64,000 nt of DNA, taken from assembly GCA_014860565.1 (NCBI GenBank), contig JACZJN010000162.1:164926-228925 (forward strand), written 5' to 3'. Numbering within the stretch: the stretch's first letter is position 1; the number at the start of each line of letters is the position of its first letter. Source of the stretch: Bacteroidota bacterium (GTDB lineage Bacteria > Bacteroidota > Ignavibacteria > SZUA-365). This document shows positions 9,191 to 17,034 of this stretch, piece after piece. Position numbers and translations under genes: made by a program. The notes beneath the pieces are model-generated. The model was not told where the DNA came from. It ran no database searches and saw only the letters and a program-made list of their open reading frames with translations.

Positions 9191-9220
9191 AAATAAATTT
9201 ACGCGATTTGCCATGTTCAA
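9191..9220 (-). promoter_or_regulatory. Weak promoter candidate upstream of the secA region
   Basis: On the minus strand, TTGAAC and TTATTT are separated by 18 bp in an AT-rich patch. It is the only promoter-like pair I could find in the gap upstream of secA. The -10 element is poor, so this is a suggestion only. Confidence 0.25.
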
Positions 9221-9257
9221 ACAAGGCAAGAAACGCCGCAGCACCGATGTGGCATAA

Positions 9258-10634
9258 TCATGGAATGATGCCCGCTCGCTGCAACTGTTCGGCGAGCTTG
9301 ATCACCCGAAGATTTTCCCATTCGTACTCTGCGACGGGATCGCTGATGAAATGCAGCATCCCATATGTCGTGGGATTACCGGGAATATATTCCCGGGCCG
9401 TGGCGGCAAGCGAAGCCCATTGCCGCATTCCATCATGGTCGACGTCATGGTACACGCATACGAAGCCGGTCGGCTGCAGCGCAGCTCCATTCGTGAACAG
9501 TGCCAATGGCACCCGAACAGTGAATGTGTAGGTCTGGAATTCCGCGGCATCGGGAACCGTCGTGACAGAGACCGCGTCGCCGAATCGCTTCGCGACAGCT
9601 TCGCCCAGTAGTTCGACAACCGGCGTGCGCATTCCCCCATCTCCCATGATAATGCGAATACCGAATTGTGTCGCCGGTGCGTATGTCTGCGGCGTCCCGT
9701 CCGGACGTATGCGGTTACGTCGGCTGAGATCGAACAAGAGATCAAGATGATCGGCGGAATCGGCCCAGGCATGATACAAAAGGCGGTCGTCGTGCGCGCG
9801 TATTCTGAATGTTACAGTGCTGCTGTCGTACTGTGCCGAACAGAAGATGCTGCAGTCATCAGGACCGTACCATGAACTCCCACCGCTCGCAATCATCAAT
9901 CCGCTCGAATCTCCGATCATGGACCGCATCCCATCGGGGAGACTCAGATCGGCCGGATACACGGGCAAATCGTAATACTTCTGACGGATGAACGTGCGGT
10001 TGCTGTTGCTGCCGTAGTAATGTTCGTCCGCAATCAGGGTTTCGTAAGAAAAGCTGCGTTCATACCCGACGTTGGTCTCCCTGCCGCCAGTGCGCATCCT
10101 GTTGGTAGTCCACTCAGACACACGCCGGAAGGTCCCGTCACCGGCGGTATAACCAGTGATCCGCCACGCATACTCCCCTGTTTTCTCTGTCACGAAGCAG
10201 ACCCCCGCTTCAATAGCGAAACCGACTTCTATGGGCTCGAGAACATAGCGCCGCTGCAGCGTGCGCAGCAAACGGAAACGGGAGCCGTCATTCAGGAAAA
10301 AATAAACGTCCATTGATTTTCGCGCCGCTCCGTCGTGCATGGCGGAGAGAACGACATCCATGCCATCGTCGCCTGAGTATTCGCCAATGTCGAAGCCAAA
10401 GATTTTGCACTTCGGTGGGAGATTTGATAGTATGGTGGCGATTTTCTCCGGCGAAAAGATCGGGCTCAGGGCCTGTGCGAAACCGGCAAATTCCAGACTG
10501 TCGGATGCCACCACGGTTGCTCTCGATTCGTGCCGTCCCCGAAATTGATCACCGCGTACCTCCAGGAACATCCCCTGCAGGAGCAAAAAAGACAAGCCTG
10601 CAATAACGATCTGTATGACAATCCGAATGCGCAT
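9258..10634 (-). CDS. Secreted protein of unknown function, CBM9-like C-terminal region
   Basis: The track ORF starts at 10661, but ATG 10634 (MRIRIVIQIVIAGLSFLLLQ) gives a cleaner signal peptide and a 458-aa product. The N-terminal half has a Ser-rich, hydrophobic helix region (SPEKIATILSNLPP) and a beta-rich segment. From about residue 280, the alternating pattern (VTFRIRAHDDRLLYHAWADS, then YTFTVRVPLALF) resembles family-9-type carbohydrate-binding domains in secreted FCB proteins; this is inference. No catalytic motif or T9SS tail is seen. It is divergent from dacB, and the two start codons overlap. Confidence 0.65.
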   Translation of the reverse strand: MRIRIVIQIVIAGLSFLLLQGMFLEVRGDQFRGRHESRATVVASDSLEFAGFAQALSPIFSPEKIATILSNLPPKCKIFGFDIGEYSGDDGMDVVLSAMHDGAARKSMDVYFFLNDGSRFRLLRTLQRRYVLEPIEVGFAIEAGVCFVTEKTGEYAWRITGYTAGDGTFRRVSEWTTNRMRTGGRETNVGYERSFSYETLIADEHYYGSNSNRTFIRQKYYDLPVYPADLSLPDGMRSMIGDSSGLMIASGGSSWYGPDDCSIFCSAQYDSSTVTFRIRAHDDRLLYHAWADSADHLDLLFDLSRRNRIRPDGTPQTYAPATQFGIRIIMGDGGMRTPVVELLGEAVAKRFGDAVSVTTVPDAAEFQTYTFTVRVPLALFTNGAALQPTGFVCVYHDVDHDGMRQWASLAATAREYIPGNPTTYGMLHFISDPVAEYEWENLRVIKLAEQLQRAGIIP

Positions 10635-12057
10635 GAAACTCCGTCTGATAGTAGTCGCCATTCTTCTCCTTCCTCTGTCGCCTGTTTCCGCACAGCAGGC
10701 ACAGGCACTTTCCGCACTCAGGAAAGCGATCAGTGAACAACTTGAAGGACCGCTTTTCCTCCGTTCTCTGGCGGCAATCGAGGTCGCCGACGCGTCCAGC
10801 GGAACCGTACTTTTCGCGCAAAACGAATCGCTGCTTCTGCGGCCGGCTTCAAACGCGAAACTCCTGACCTCCGCTGCCGCTGTCCTCGGACTTCCGCAGG
10901 ACTTCCATTTCGAAACCCGGCTTGCAGCCAGGGACTCCGCAATGAGAACGCTCGTCTGTCTCGGTGGCGGGGATCCTCTCTTCAGCGAACAAGATATTCA
11001 AAAACTCGGGGAAATCGCACAACGCGCGGGAGTCAACCGAATTGACACCCTTCTGCTCGACGGCTTCCTGTTCGGCGACGATTACTTCGGTACCGGATGG
11101 ATGTGGGACGACGAAGCGGATCCGTTCATGCCCTACGTCAGCGCATTTTCCATCAACAGCAATACTGTTACAATCCGCGCGAAGAAATCGACGGTATCCG
11201 TTACAGGATATGATGTTACATGCGATCCTTCAAGCGATGTCTTCCAGATTTATCACATCGACGACCAGAAATCCGGCACAAGTTTCCGAATCGAGCGGAT
11301 TCCGAGAAGCAATGAATTCAGAATACAGGGCAAGCTCCGCAACGGGAAAAGCGAGACAGAAAAATTCAGTATTTGGCGGCCACAGGAATTGGTTGCATCG
11401 CTTTTTCTTGACGAACTTCGACGTCGGGGAATTACTGGAGACAGTGTCGTGCTGCGCTTCGAGGAGAGCCCCGCTTCCCTGCTGCCGCTCGGGAGCGTCC
11501 GTCGTCCCCTTGACGAGGTGCTTGCGGTTATGAACAAGGAAAGTGATAATCTCTGCGCCGAGGCGGTTCTACGCGCATTGAGTTTCGGCACTGGGCGCAA
11601 ACACACTGCAGTCACAGCCAATGATGGTCTTTCGGCGTTGACTTCCATTTTGGCGCGGAACGGCATCACAACCGATGATATTGCGCTGCGTGATGGATCA
11701 GGGATTTCGTTTTACAACCTTGTCACGGCTGCCGCGCTTGGAAAAGTACTTCGTGCGATTGCTGCTTCGTCACAGTATGACCGGTATCGCACATCCCTCG
11801 CCATTGCCGGTGTCGACGGAACGCTTCGTGGCCGAATGGCCGGTCAGCCCACGTCACGATATTTCCGGGGTAAAACGGGGACAGTGCGCGGAGTAAGCGC
11901 ACTGTCTGGATATGTTCAGGCGCCCGGTGGGCGCCTGTTGACGGTCGTCATGTTGATGCAGAATTTTATCGGAAAACCTGCTCCCTATCGTGAAGTGCAG
12001 GATCGCCTTGTGAAGCTCTGTATTGAGTACAGCGCTTCGGCTACACAGACTCGATAA
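10633..12057 (+). CDS. dacB: D-alanyl-D-alanine carboxypeptidase/endopeptidase (PBP4, S13 family)
   Basis: I chose the ATG at 10633 because it begins a clean signal peptide, MKLRLIVVAILLLPLSPVSA, followed by Gln; upstream ATGs at 10615 and 10627 are alternatives. The three penicillin-binding motifs are present: SxxK as SNAKLL (about residue 74), SDN as ESDNLCAE (about 307), and KTG as RGKTGTVRG (about 412). Between SxxK and SDN lies the long insertion typical of PBP4. The enzyme trims and cleaves peptidoglycan cross-links in the periplasm. The 3' end overlaps the convergent gene at 12041 by 17 bp. Confidence 0.93.
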   Translation: MKLRLIVVAILLLPLSPVSAQQAQALSALRKAISEQLEGPLFLRSLAAIEVADASSGTVLFAQNESLLLRPASNAKLLTSAAAVLGLPQDFHFETRLAARDSAMRTLVCLGGGDPLFSEQDIQKLGEIAQRAGVNRIDTLLLDGFLFGDDYFGTGWMWDDEADPFMPYVSAFSINSNTVTIRAKKSTVSVTGYDVTCDPSSDVFQIYHIDDQKSGTSFRIERIPRSNEFRIQGKLRNGKSETEKFSIWRPQELVASLFLDELRRRGITGDSVVLRFEESPASLLPLGSVRRPLDEVLAVMNKESDNLCAEAVLRALSFGTGRKHTAVTANDGLSALTSILARNGITTDDIALRDGSGISFYNLVTAAALGKVLRAIAASSQYDRYRTSLAIAGVDGTLRGRMAGQPTSRYFRGKTGTVRGVSALSGYVQAPGGRLLTVVMLMQNFIGKPAPYREVQDRLVKLCIEYSASATQTR

Positions 12058-12343
12058 GGGTCTTGTATTCCGTTTTGCCGTCCTTGATGAACTCGTCGAC
12101 AATACGGTTGATCAACTGTTCGGTGATCTCATCCGCATCGTCCTCAAGTGCATCGTACTCCTCAAGGGAATCGCAAAAATAGACCTCGTTAAACGTATTG
12201 GGCCGCGTCTTGCTTTCAAACACGGAATATTTTTTCCCGCGTTCGTTGGTGAGGTAGTTTTTAAGCTCCCGGACGGTTTCCAGGTATTCTTCTCGCTTCT
12301 CCTCGATAATCGGATAGGAGATTGAAAAAATCACTGTGGGCAT
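12041..12343 (-). CDS. Conserved small protein, dimeric alpha-beta barrel-like
   Basis: A 100-aa acidic protein. Its pattern of strand (PTVIFSISYPI), helix (KREEYLETVRELKNYLT), strand (KKYSVFESKT), strand (NEVYFCDSLEEYDAL) and helix fits the dimeric ferredoxin-like fold of ABM/EthD-type proteins. No catalytic residue can be assigned. It lies 102 bp downstream of pnp on the same strand and overlaps the end of dacB by 17 bp. The fold call is inference; that it is a real gene is supported by its composition and codon pattern. Confidence 0.65.
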   Translation of the reverse strand: MPTVIFSISYPIIEEKREEYLETVRELKNYLTNERGKKYSVFESKTRPNTFNEVYFCDSLEEYDALEDDADEITEQLINRIVDEFIKDGKTEYKTLIESV

Positions 12344-12445
12344 TTAGGTCTCCATGTGAACTAGTGGGAAAAATCCTGGATGACGAGACACCGTTCCGCC
12401 GCACAGCAAGAAACCCGCTATGCGGCGTCACGTTTCATCAGCCTG

Positions 12446-14641
12446 TCAGCGGCTGCGGCGGTCTCCGCCACGTCCACCGCGGTCTCGGTCTCGTCCACCG
12501 CGATCTCGGTCTCGTCCGCCACGGTCGCTCGGACGCGGTTCCGGCTCAACATATCCTTCGGGCGGTTCCATGAGCGCCTTGCGGCTAAGCACGAGCTTTC
12601 CGTTGTCTTCGACGCGAAGCAGCTTCACTGTCACGACATCGCCGACCTTCAGCACCTCTTCAACGGTGTTGAGACGGCGGAAGTCGATCTGGGAAATATG
12701 CAGCAACCCTTCCTTACCTGGAAGAATCTCCACGAAGGCGCCGAATTCCGCGATACGCTTGACGGGGCCGGTATAAATTTCACCGGCTTCCGGCATCTGC
12801 GTAATGCGGCGGATAAGATCGACGGCCTTTTCGCTTGCTTCTGAATTCACGGACGCAATGATGATGCGACCATCGTCTTCGATGTTGATTTCCGCTCCGC
12901 TCTCCGCGACGATTGCCTTGATGTTCTTTCCGCCCGGTCCGATGACCGCGCCGATAAGATCGACAGGGATATAGATTGTTGTGAGGCGCGGCGCGTAGCG
13001 GGAAAGATCCGGACGCGTTTCGCCGATCCCCTCTTTCATTTTCTCGAGAATATGCATGCGGCCGTCACGTGCCTGCTGAAGGGCGCGTTCCATGATTTCA
13101 AAGCTGATACCTTTGATCTTGATATCCATCTGGTAGGATGTGATACCGTCCTCGGTACCCGCCACCTTGAAGTCCATGTCACCGAGATGATCCTCGTTAC
13201 CAAGAATGTCGGTGAGCACCGCGACCTGGTCGCCTTCCTTGATAAGGCCCATGGCAACACCGGCGACCGCTTTCTTGATAGGCACACCGGCATCCATCAG
13301 CGCCATGGATCCAGAACAGACGGTCGCCATGGAAGACGAGCCATTCGATTCGAGGATGTCGCACAGCAGGCGAATGGTATACGGGAAATCCTCATCGGAG
13401 GGCAGCATGTTTTTCAGTGCGCGCTCCGCGAGATTTCCGTGGCCGATTTCGCGGCGGCTGGTGAAACCGAAGCGGCCCACCTCGCCTACCGAAAATGGCG
13501 GGAAATTGTAGTGCAGCATGAAGCGCTTGCGGAACTCGTCCTGCAGTCCGTCGATGATCTGTTCGTCGGATTTTGTTCCGAGCGTACAGCTCATCAGCGC
13601 CTGTGTTTCGCCGCGGGTAAACAACGCGGAGCCGTGGGCGCGCGGGAGGACGGATACTTCGCAGGTGATGGGACGAACGTCCGTCAAGCCGCGGCCGTCA
13701 AGACGCTGCCCTTTCTCGAGAATCGTGCGACGCATCGCATCCTTTTCGAAATCGTGGACCAGGTTCTTGATGGCGCCTTCCTGCTCGGGATAATCCTCGG
13801 CAAGAGCTTCGGCGACTTCCGTGTACAACGCCTTGGTCGTGCTGGCACGCTCTTCCTTGGCAAGAACGGTGCCTGCCAATTCCATCAACCGATCGTAACA
13901 CAGTGTGCGCACGCGGTCGGAAAGTCCTTCGGCGAGTTCCGGTTTGACAACATCCATACGGGGCTTGCCTGCCTCGGCAGCAAATTCGCCGATGCCTTTG
14001 CAGATCTGGGCGATGTAGGCGTGTCCGAATTTGAGGGCCTCAAGCATGTCGAGTTCGCTGATTTCATGCGACTCGCCTTCGACCATGAGAATGGAATCCT
14101 CGGTACCGGCAAGCACAACCTCGAGATCGGCTTCTTTCAACTGGCTGAAGGTCGGGTTGATGACGAACTCACCGCGGACGCGCGCGACGCGCACTTCGGC
14201 GATGGGTCCTTCAAACGGGGCGCCTGCGATCATCAACGCGGCCGAGGCCGCGGTGGCTGCAAGCACGTCGCCGTCATTCTCCTGATCGGAGGAATAAACG
14301 GAGGCCACGATCTGCACTTCGTTGCGGTAATTATCCGCGAACATGGGACGGATCGGACGATCGATGAGCCTGGCGGAAAGCACCTCCTTTTCCGAGGGCT
14401 TGCCCTCGCGCTTGAAGAAACCACCAGGGATTTTTCCGGCAGCGGAGGTTTTCTCACGGTACTCGCAGCTGAGTGGGAAGAAGTCGATGCCTTCCCTTGG
14501 TGTATCCGCAAGCACAACGGTCGCAAGGACCATAGTGTCGCCGAGGGTGATCATAACCGCACCGCTGGCCTGGCGCGCGAAGCGGCCCGTTTCCAGCGTC
14601 AGCGTTCTTCCGCCGAGGTCTATTTCTTTTTTCTTCATCAT
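12446..14641 (-). CDS. pnp: Polyribonucleotide nucleotidyltransferase (PNPase)
   Basis: A 731-aa phosphorolytic 3'-5' exoribonuclease. Two RNase PH domains are visible, the second including FTRGETQALMSCTLG, FPPFSVGEVGRFG and DLDFK-like GDMDFKVAGTEDG. A KH domain follows (VIGPGGKNIKAIVAESGAEINIEDDG) and then an S1 domain (GPVKRIAEFGAFVEILPGKEGLLHISQI). The last 25 residues are an Arg/Gly/Asp repeat (RDRGGRDRDRGGRGGDRRSR), an unusual tail discussed under findings. AAGGAT precedes the ATG. It is the last gene of the rimP-to-pnp operon, 53 bp after rpsO. Confidence 0.97.
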   Translation of the reverse strand: MMKKKEIDLGGRTLTLETGRFARQASGAVMITLGDTMVLATVVLADTPREGIDFFPLSCEYREKTSAAGKIPGGFFKREGKPSEKEVLSARLIDRPIRPMFADNYRNEVQIVASVYSSDQENDGDVLAATAASAALMIAGAPFEGPIAEVRVARVRGEFVINPTFSQLKEADLEVVLAGTEDSILMVEGESHEISELDMLEALKFGHAYIAQICKGIGEFAAEAGKPRMDVVKPELAEGLSDRVRTLCYDRLMELAGTVLAKEERASTTKALYTEVAEALAEDYPEQEGAIKNLVHDFEKDAMRRTILEKGQRLDGRGLTDVRPITCEVSVLPRAHGSALFTRGETQALMSCTLGTKSDEQIIDGLQDEFRKRFMLHYNFPPFSVGEVGRFGFTSRREIGHGNLAERALKNMLPSDEDFPYTIRLLCDILESNGSSSMATVCSGSMALMDAGVPIKKAVAGVAMGLIKEGDQVAVLTDILGNEDHLGDMDFKVAGTEDGITSYQMDIKIKGISFEIMERALQQARDGRMHILEKMKEGIGETRPDLSRYAPRLTTIYIPVDLIGAVIGPGGKNIKAIVAESGAEINIEDDGRIIIASVNSEASEKAVDLIRRITQMPEAGEIYTGPVKRIAEFGAFVEILPGKEGLLHISQIDFRRLNTVEEVLKVGDVVTVKLLRVEDNGKLVLSRKALMEPPEGYVEPEPRPSDRGGRDRDRGGRDRDRGGRGGDRRSR

Positions 14642-14694
14642 ATCCTTGTTCTCTTTTGGGAATTATCCCTTGATTTGTCGTTTCGACAGCGCGA

Positions 14695-14964
14695 TTATTT
14701 GCGCAGCTCGAGGTCCTTGACGATGGAGCGGTAGCGCGTGATATCAACCTTCTGCAGGTATGCGAGAAGACGACGGCGCTTACCGACCATTTTCAGAAGA
14801 CCACGACGACTGTGATGATCTTTCTTGTTCTGGTCGAAATGGGGTGAAAGCCCATTGATGGTTTCGGTGAGAATGGCGATCTGGACTTCGGCCTTTCCGC
14901 TGTCCTTCTCATTGCCACCGAATTTCTTGATGAGTTCCTGCTTGCGTTCGCTTGTCAGAGGCAT
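14695..14964 (-). CDS. rpsO: 30S ribosomal protein S15
   Basis: An 89-aa protein, the normal S15 length. It contains the family signature [12 protein letters not shown]-like [20 protein letters not shown] and the rRNA-binding stretch [16 protein letters not shown]. It binds 16S rRNA at the three-way junction of h20-h22. AAGGAG 8 nt upstream supports the start. It lies between ribF and pnp; the rpsO-pnp pair is widely conserved and PNPase often helps degrade this transcript, but no leader pseudoknot can be judged from the 30-bp gap to ribF. Confidence 0.97.
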   Translation of the reverse strand: MPLTSERKQELIKKFGGNEKDSGKAEVQIAILTETINGLSPHFDQNKKDHHSRRGLLKMVGKRRRLLAYLQKVDITRYRSIVKDLELRK

Positions 14965-14994
14965 GGTATTGCTCCTTGTAGTACCAGTTATGCG

Positions 14995-15972
14995 TTAATC
15001 GTTGATTCTGTTTTTTTCTCGTTTGAAATACGCGAGCGCGATTTCGGTGTCGGATTGTATCTGTGCCGCAAGCTGCGTGGAACTGTCGAAACGGATCTCC
15101 TCACGGAGACGTTCGAGCAATTCCACTTGCATGTGCATTCCGTACAAATCGCCGGAAAAAGTAAAAATATGAACTTCCAGCGAAATATGCATCTGTTCTG
15201 AAACCGTCGGCCTGCGGCCGATATTCATGATCGCATCGTAGCTCTGTCCGTTGCATCGGACACGTACGATGTACACGCCGTTGCTCGGCAGCAGCTTGTC
15301 CGAGGTCCGCAGTTCTAAATTCGCCGTCGGAAAGCCGAGGCGTGTACCGAGACCTTCGCCGCGTACGACTATTCCCGAAAGGCTGTAGGGCCTCCCAAGA
15401 AAATCCCACGCTTTGCCGACATTGCCCTGGCCGAGCACATTGCGGATTGCTGTACTGCTGACTTTCACACCGTTCATCAGAAGTTCGCTCACCACCGTCA
15501 CACCGACGCCATGGGATTCTCCGAGCTGCTTCAACGCCTCCGCATTCCCTGCGCGGCCTTTGCCGAACGCATGGTCCACACCGACCACCACCCGGGTTGC
15601 GTGCAGGCGGCGGACGATATATTCCTGGAAAAACGTCGATGCATCGAGCACCGAAAGATCTCGCGTAAAAGGGAGCACGATGCATGCATCGAGCTCGGTT
15701 TCCTGAAGAAGGGCGAGCCGCTCCTCCACCGAAGTCAGCAGATACGTCGGGTCGCCTTTTCTGCCGATGACCTCTCTCGGATGAGGATCGAATGTCATCA
15801 GCACCGCCCTGCCGCCGATTTCTTCGGCGGTCGATACAGTCCGCTCGATAATACGGCGGTGGCCAAGATGCACACCGTCGAACGTCCCGAGGGTCAGTGA
15901 CACCGGGCGTCCGTGGGGAAACGCGTCAAGACTGCGGAAGACCTGCACGCGTTTGCTCCTGTGTCCGTTCAC
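14995..15972 (-). CDS. ribF: Bifunctional riboflavin kinase / FAD synthetase
   Basis: A 325-aa enzyme that makes FMN and then FAD. The N-terminal nucleotidyltransferase domain has LGTFDGVHLGHRRII (about residue 26) and the FDPHPREVIG segment. The C-terminal kinase domain has the flavokinase motif GLGTRLGFPTANLE (about 210) and later GVYIVRVRCNGQ and RPTV. The start overlaps truB by 47 bp, so a shorter start nearer the conserved domain is possible, though the sequence before VSLTLGTFDG shows no better candidate. Confidence 0.95.
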   Translation of the reverse strand: MNGHRSKRVQVFRSLDAFPHGRPVSLTLGTFDGVHLGHRRIIERTVSTAEEIGGRAVLMTFDPHPREVIGRKGDPTYLLTSVEERLALLQETELDACIVLPFTRDLSVLDASTFFQEYIVRRLHATRVVVGVDHAFGKGRAGNAEALKQLGESHGVGVTVVSELLMNGVKVSSTAIRNVLGQGNVGKAWDFLGRPYSLSGIVVRGEGLGTRLGFPTANLELRTSDKLLPSNGVYIVRVRCNGQSYDAIMNIGRRPTVSEQMHISLEVHIFTFSGDLYGMHMQVELLERLREEIRFDSSTQLAAQIQSDTEIALAYFKREKNRIND

Positions 15973-16681
15973 GAAGCAGTCCGAGCGCGGATGCTTCCTG
16001 TACGATCTGTTCTATGCTCCATGCTTCCGCTGCGGCGAATTCTCCGATGAACGTGCGCCGCAGTTCCGTCAGATACGCACCGCAGCCGAGTTGCTGACCG
16101 AGATCATGTGCAAGGGTGCGTACGTAGGTGCCTTTCGAGCAATGCACTTCGAAGGTGACATCGGGAAGCGAAACCGTAGCAATCGTGAATGCATCGATTG
16201 TGACCGATCGCGGCTGCCGCTCCACTTCCACACCTTTACGCGCAAGTTTGTAGAGCCGCTGGCCATCGACCTTCACAGCGGAGTACATCGGGGGGAGCTG
16301 CTCAATCACTCCCGTGAAAGATGCAACGGCATTGCGAATGCGTTCCTCGTCAATCTCCCCGATCGGCCTCAGGTCCGTAGGTTCCGTTTCCGCGTCGTAG
16401 CTCGGGGTTACTGCGCCGAGGCGCAAGCTGCCCTCGTATATCTTTCCAAGTGCCTGGAACGCGTCAATCTTTTTGGTCAAATGAGATGAGCAGAGAATCA
16501 GCAGGCCGGTCGCCATCGGATCGAGTGTGCCGGCATGTCCGACCTTTTTTACGCGAAGAGCAGAACGGACCTTCTTGACGACGTCAAACGAGGTCCAGCT
16601 CTTTGGCTTGTCCACAAGCAGCACACCGCCGCTGGGGGAACGAAACTGCTCGATGGTATTGAAACCTTGCGGCTGCGTCAA
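15926..16681 (-). CDS. truB: tRNA pseudouridine(55) synthase
   Basis: A 251-aa TruB, which forms pseudouridine-55 in the T-loop of tRNAs. The N-terminal [18 protein letters not shown] and the catalytic [14 protein letters not shown] (Asp near residue 54) are both intact. Further on are the family segments [17 protein letters not shown] and [21 protein letters not shown], and the late [15 protein letters not shown]. There is no PUA domain, as in many non-proteobacterial TruB proteins. It overlaps rbfA by 4 nt and ribF by 47 nt. Confidence 0.96.
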   Translation of the reverse strand: MTQPQGFNTIEQFRSPSGGVLLVDKPKSWTSFDVVKKVRSALRVKKVGHAGTLDPMATGLLILCSSHLTKKIDAFQALGKIYEGSLRLGAVTPSYDAETEPTDLRPIGEIDEERIRNAVASFTGVIEQLPPMYSAVKVDGQRLYKLARKGVEVERQPRSVTIDAFTIATVSLPDVTFEVHCSKGTYVRTLAHDLGQQLGCGAYLTELRRTFIGEFAAAEAWSIEQIVQEASALGLLRERTQEQTRAGLPQS

Positions 16682-17031
16682 CGCCCCTGCTCGTCCTCGT
16701 GAATTTGTCGGATCAACTCTTCGATGCGCTCGACCTTCTCAAGTGTCTGATCGATATAGAAACGAAGTTCCGGAGTGAATTTCAGCCGTACTGCACGACC
16801 GACGCCCATGCGTAATTCCTTCAAATTCGCTTCCAGGAACTCCATCACCTGTTCGTTTGATTTTCCGGAACGGAAATGGCTGATGTATATCTTTGCCAGA
16901 CGCAGGTCAGGCGTGACAATGACCTCGGTCACCGTGAGCAAACCGTAGCCCGCCGTCTCGATGCGGGTGGTCAGCGCCTCGCTGATCTCATGTTTGATAA
17001 GCTGCGCAACACGCGCGGTACGAATGGACAT
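16678..17031 (-). CDS. rbfA: Ribosome-binding factor A
   Basis: A 117-aa KH-like protein that assists late 30S maturation. It has the family pattern [18 protein letters not shown] (helix 1), [21 protein letters not shown], a central helix, and [20 protein letters not shown] at the C-terminal end. The start is 3 bp after the stop of infB and its stop overlaps truB by 4 nt, which indicates translational coupling within the operon. Confidence 0.95.
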   Translation of the reverse strand: MSIRTARVAQLIKHEISEALTTRIETAGYGLLTVTEVIVTPDLRLAKIYISHFRSGKSNEQVMEFLEANLKELRMGVGRAVRLKFTPELRFYIDQTLEKVERIEELIRQIHEDEQGR

Positions 17032-17034
17032 GCC

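Noticed and set aside
12462-12530. Short direct repeats that could suggest a CRISPR array
   Set aside because: The units are adjacent, without spacers, and lie in frame at the end of pnp.
13052-14734. 560-aa plus-strand ORF
   Set aside because: Antisense to pnp and rpsO.
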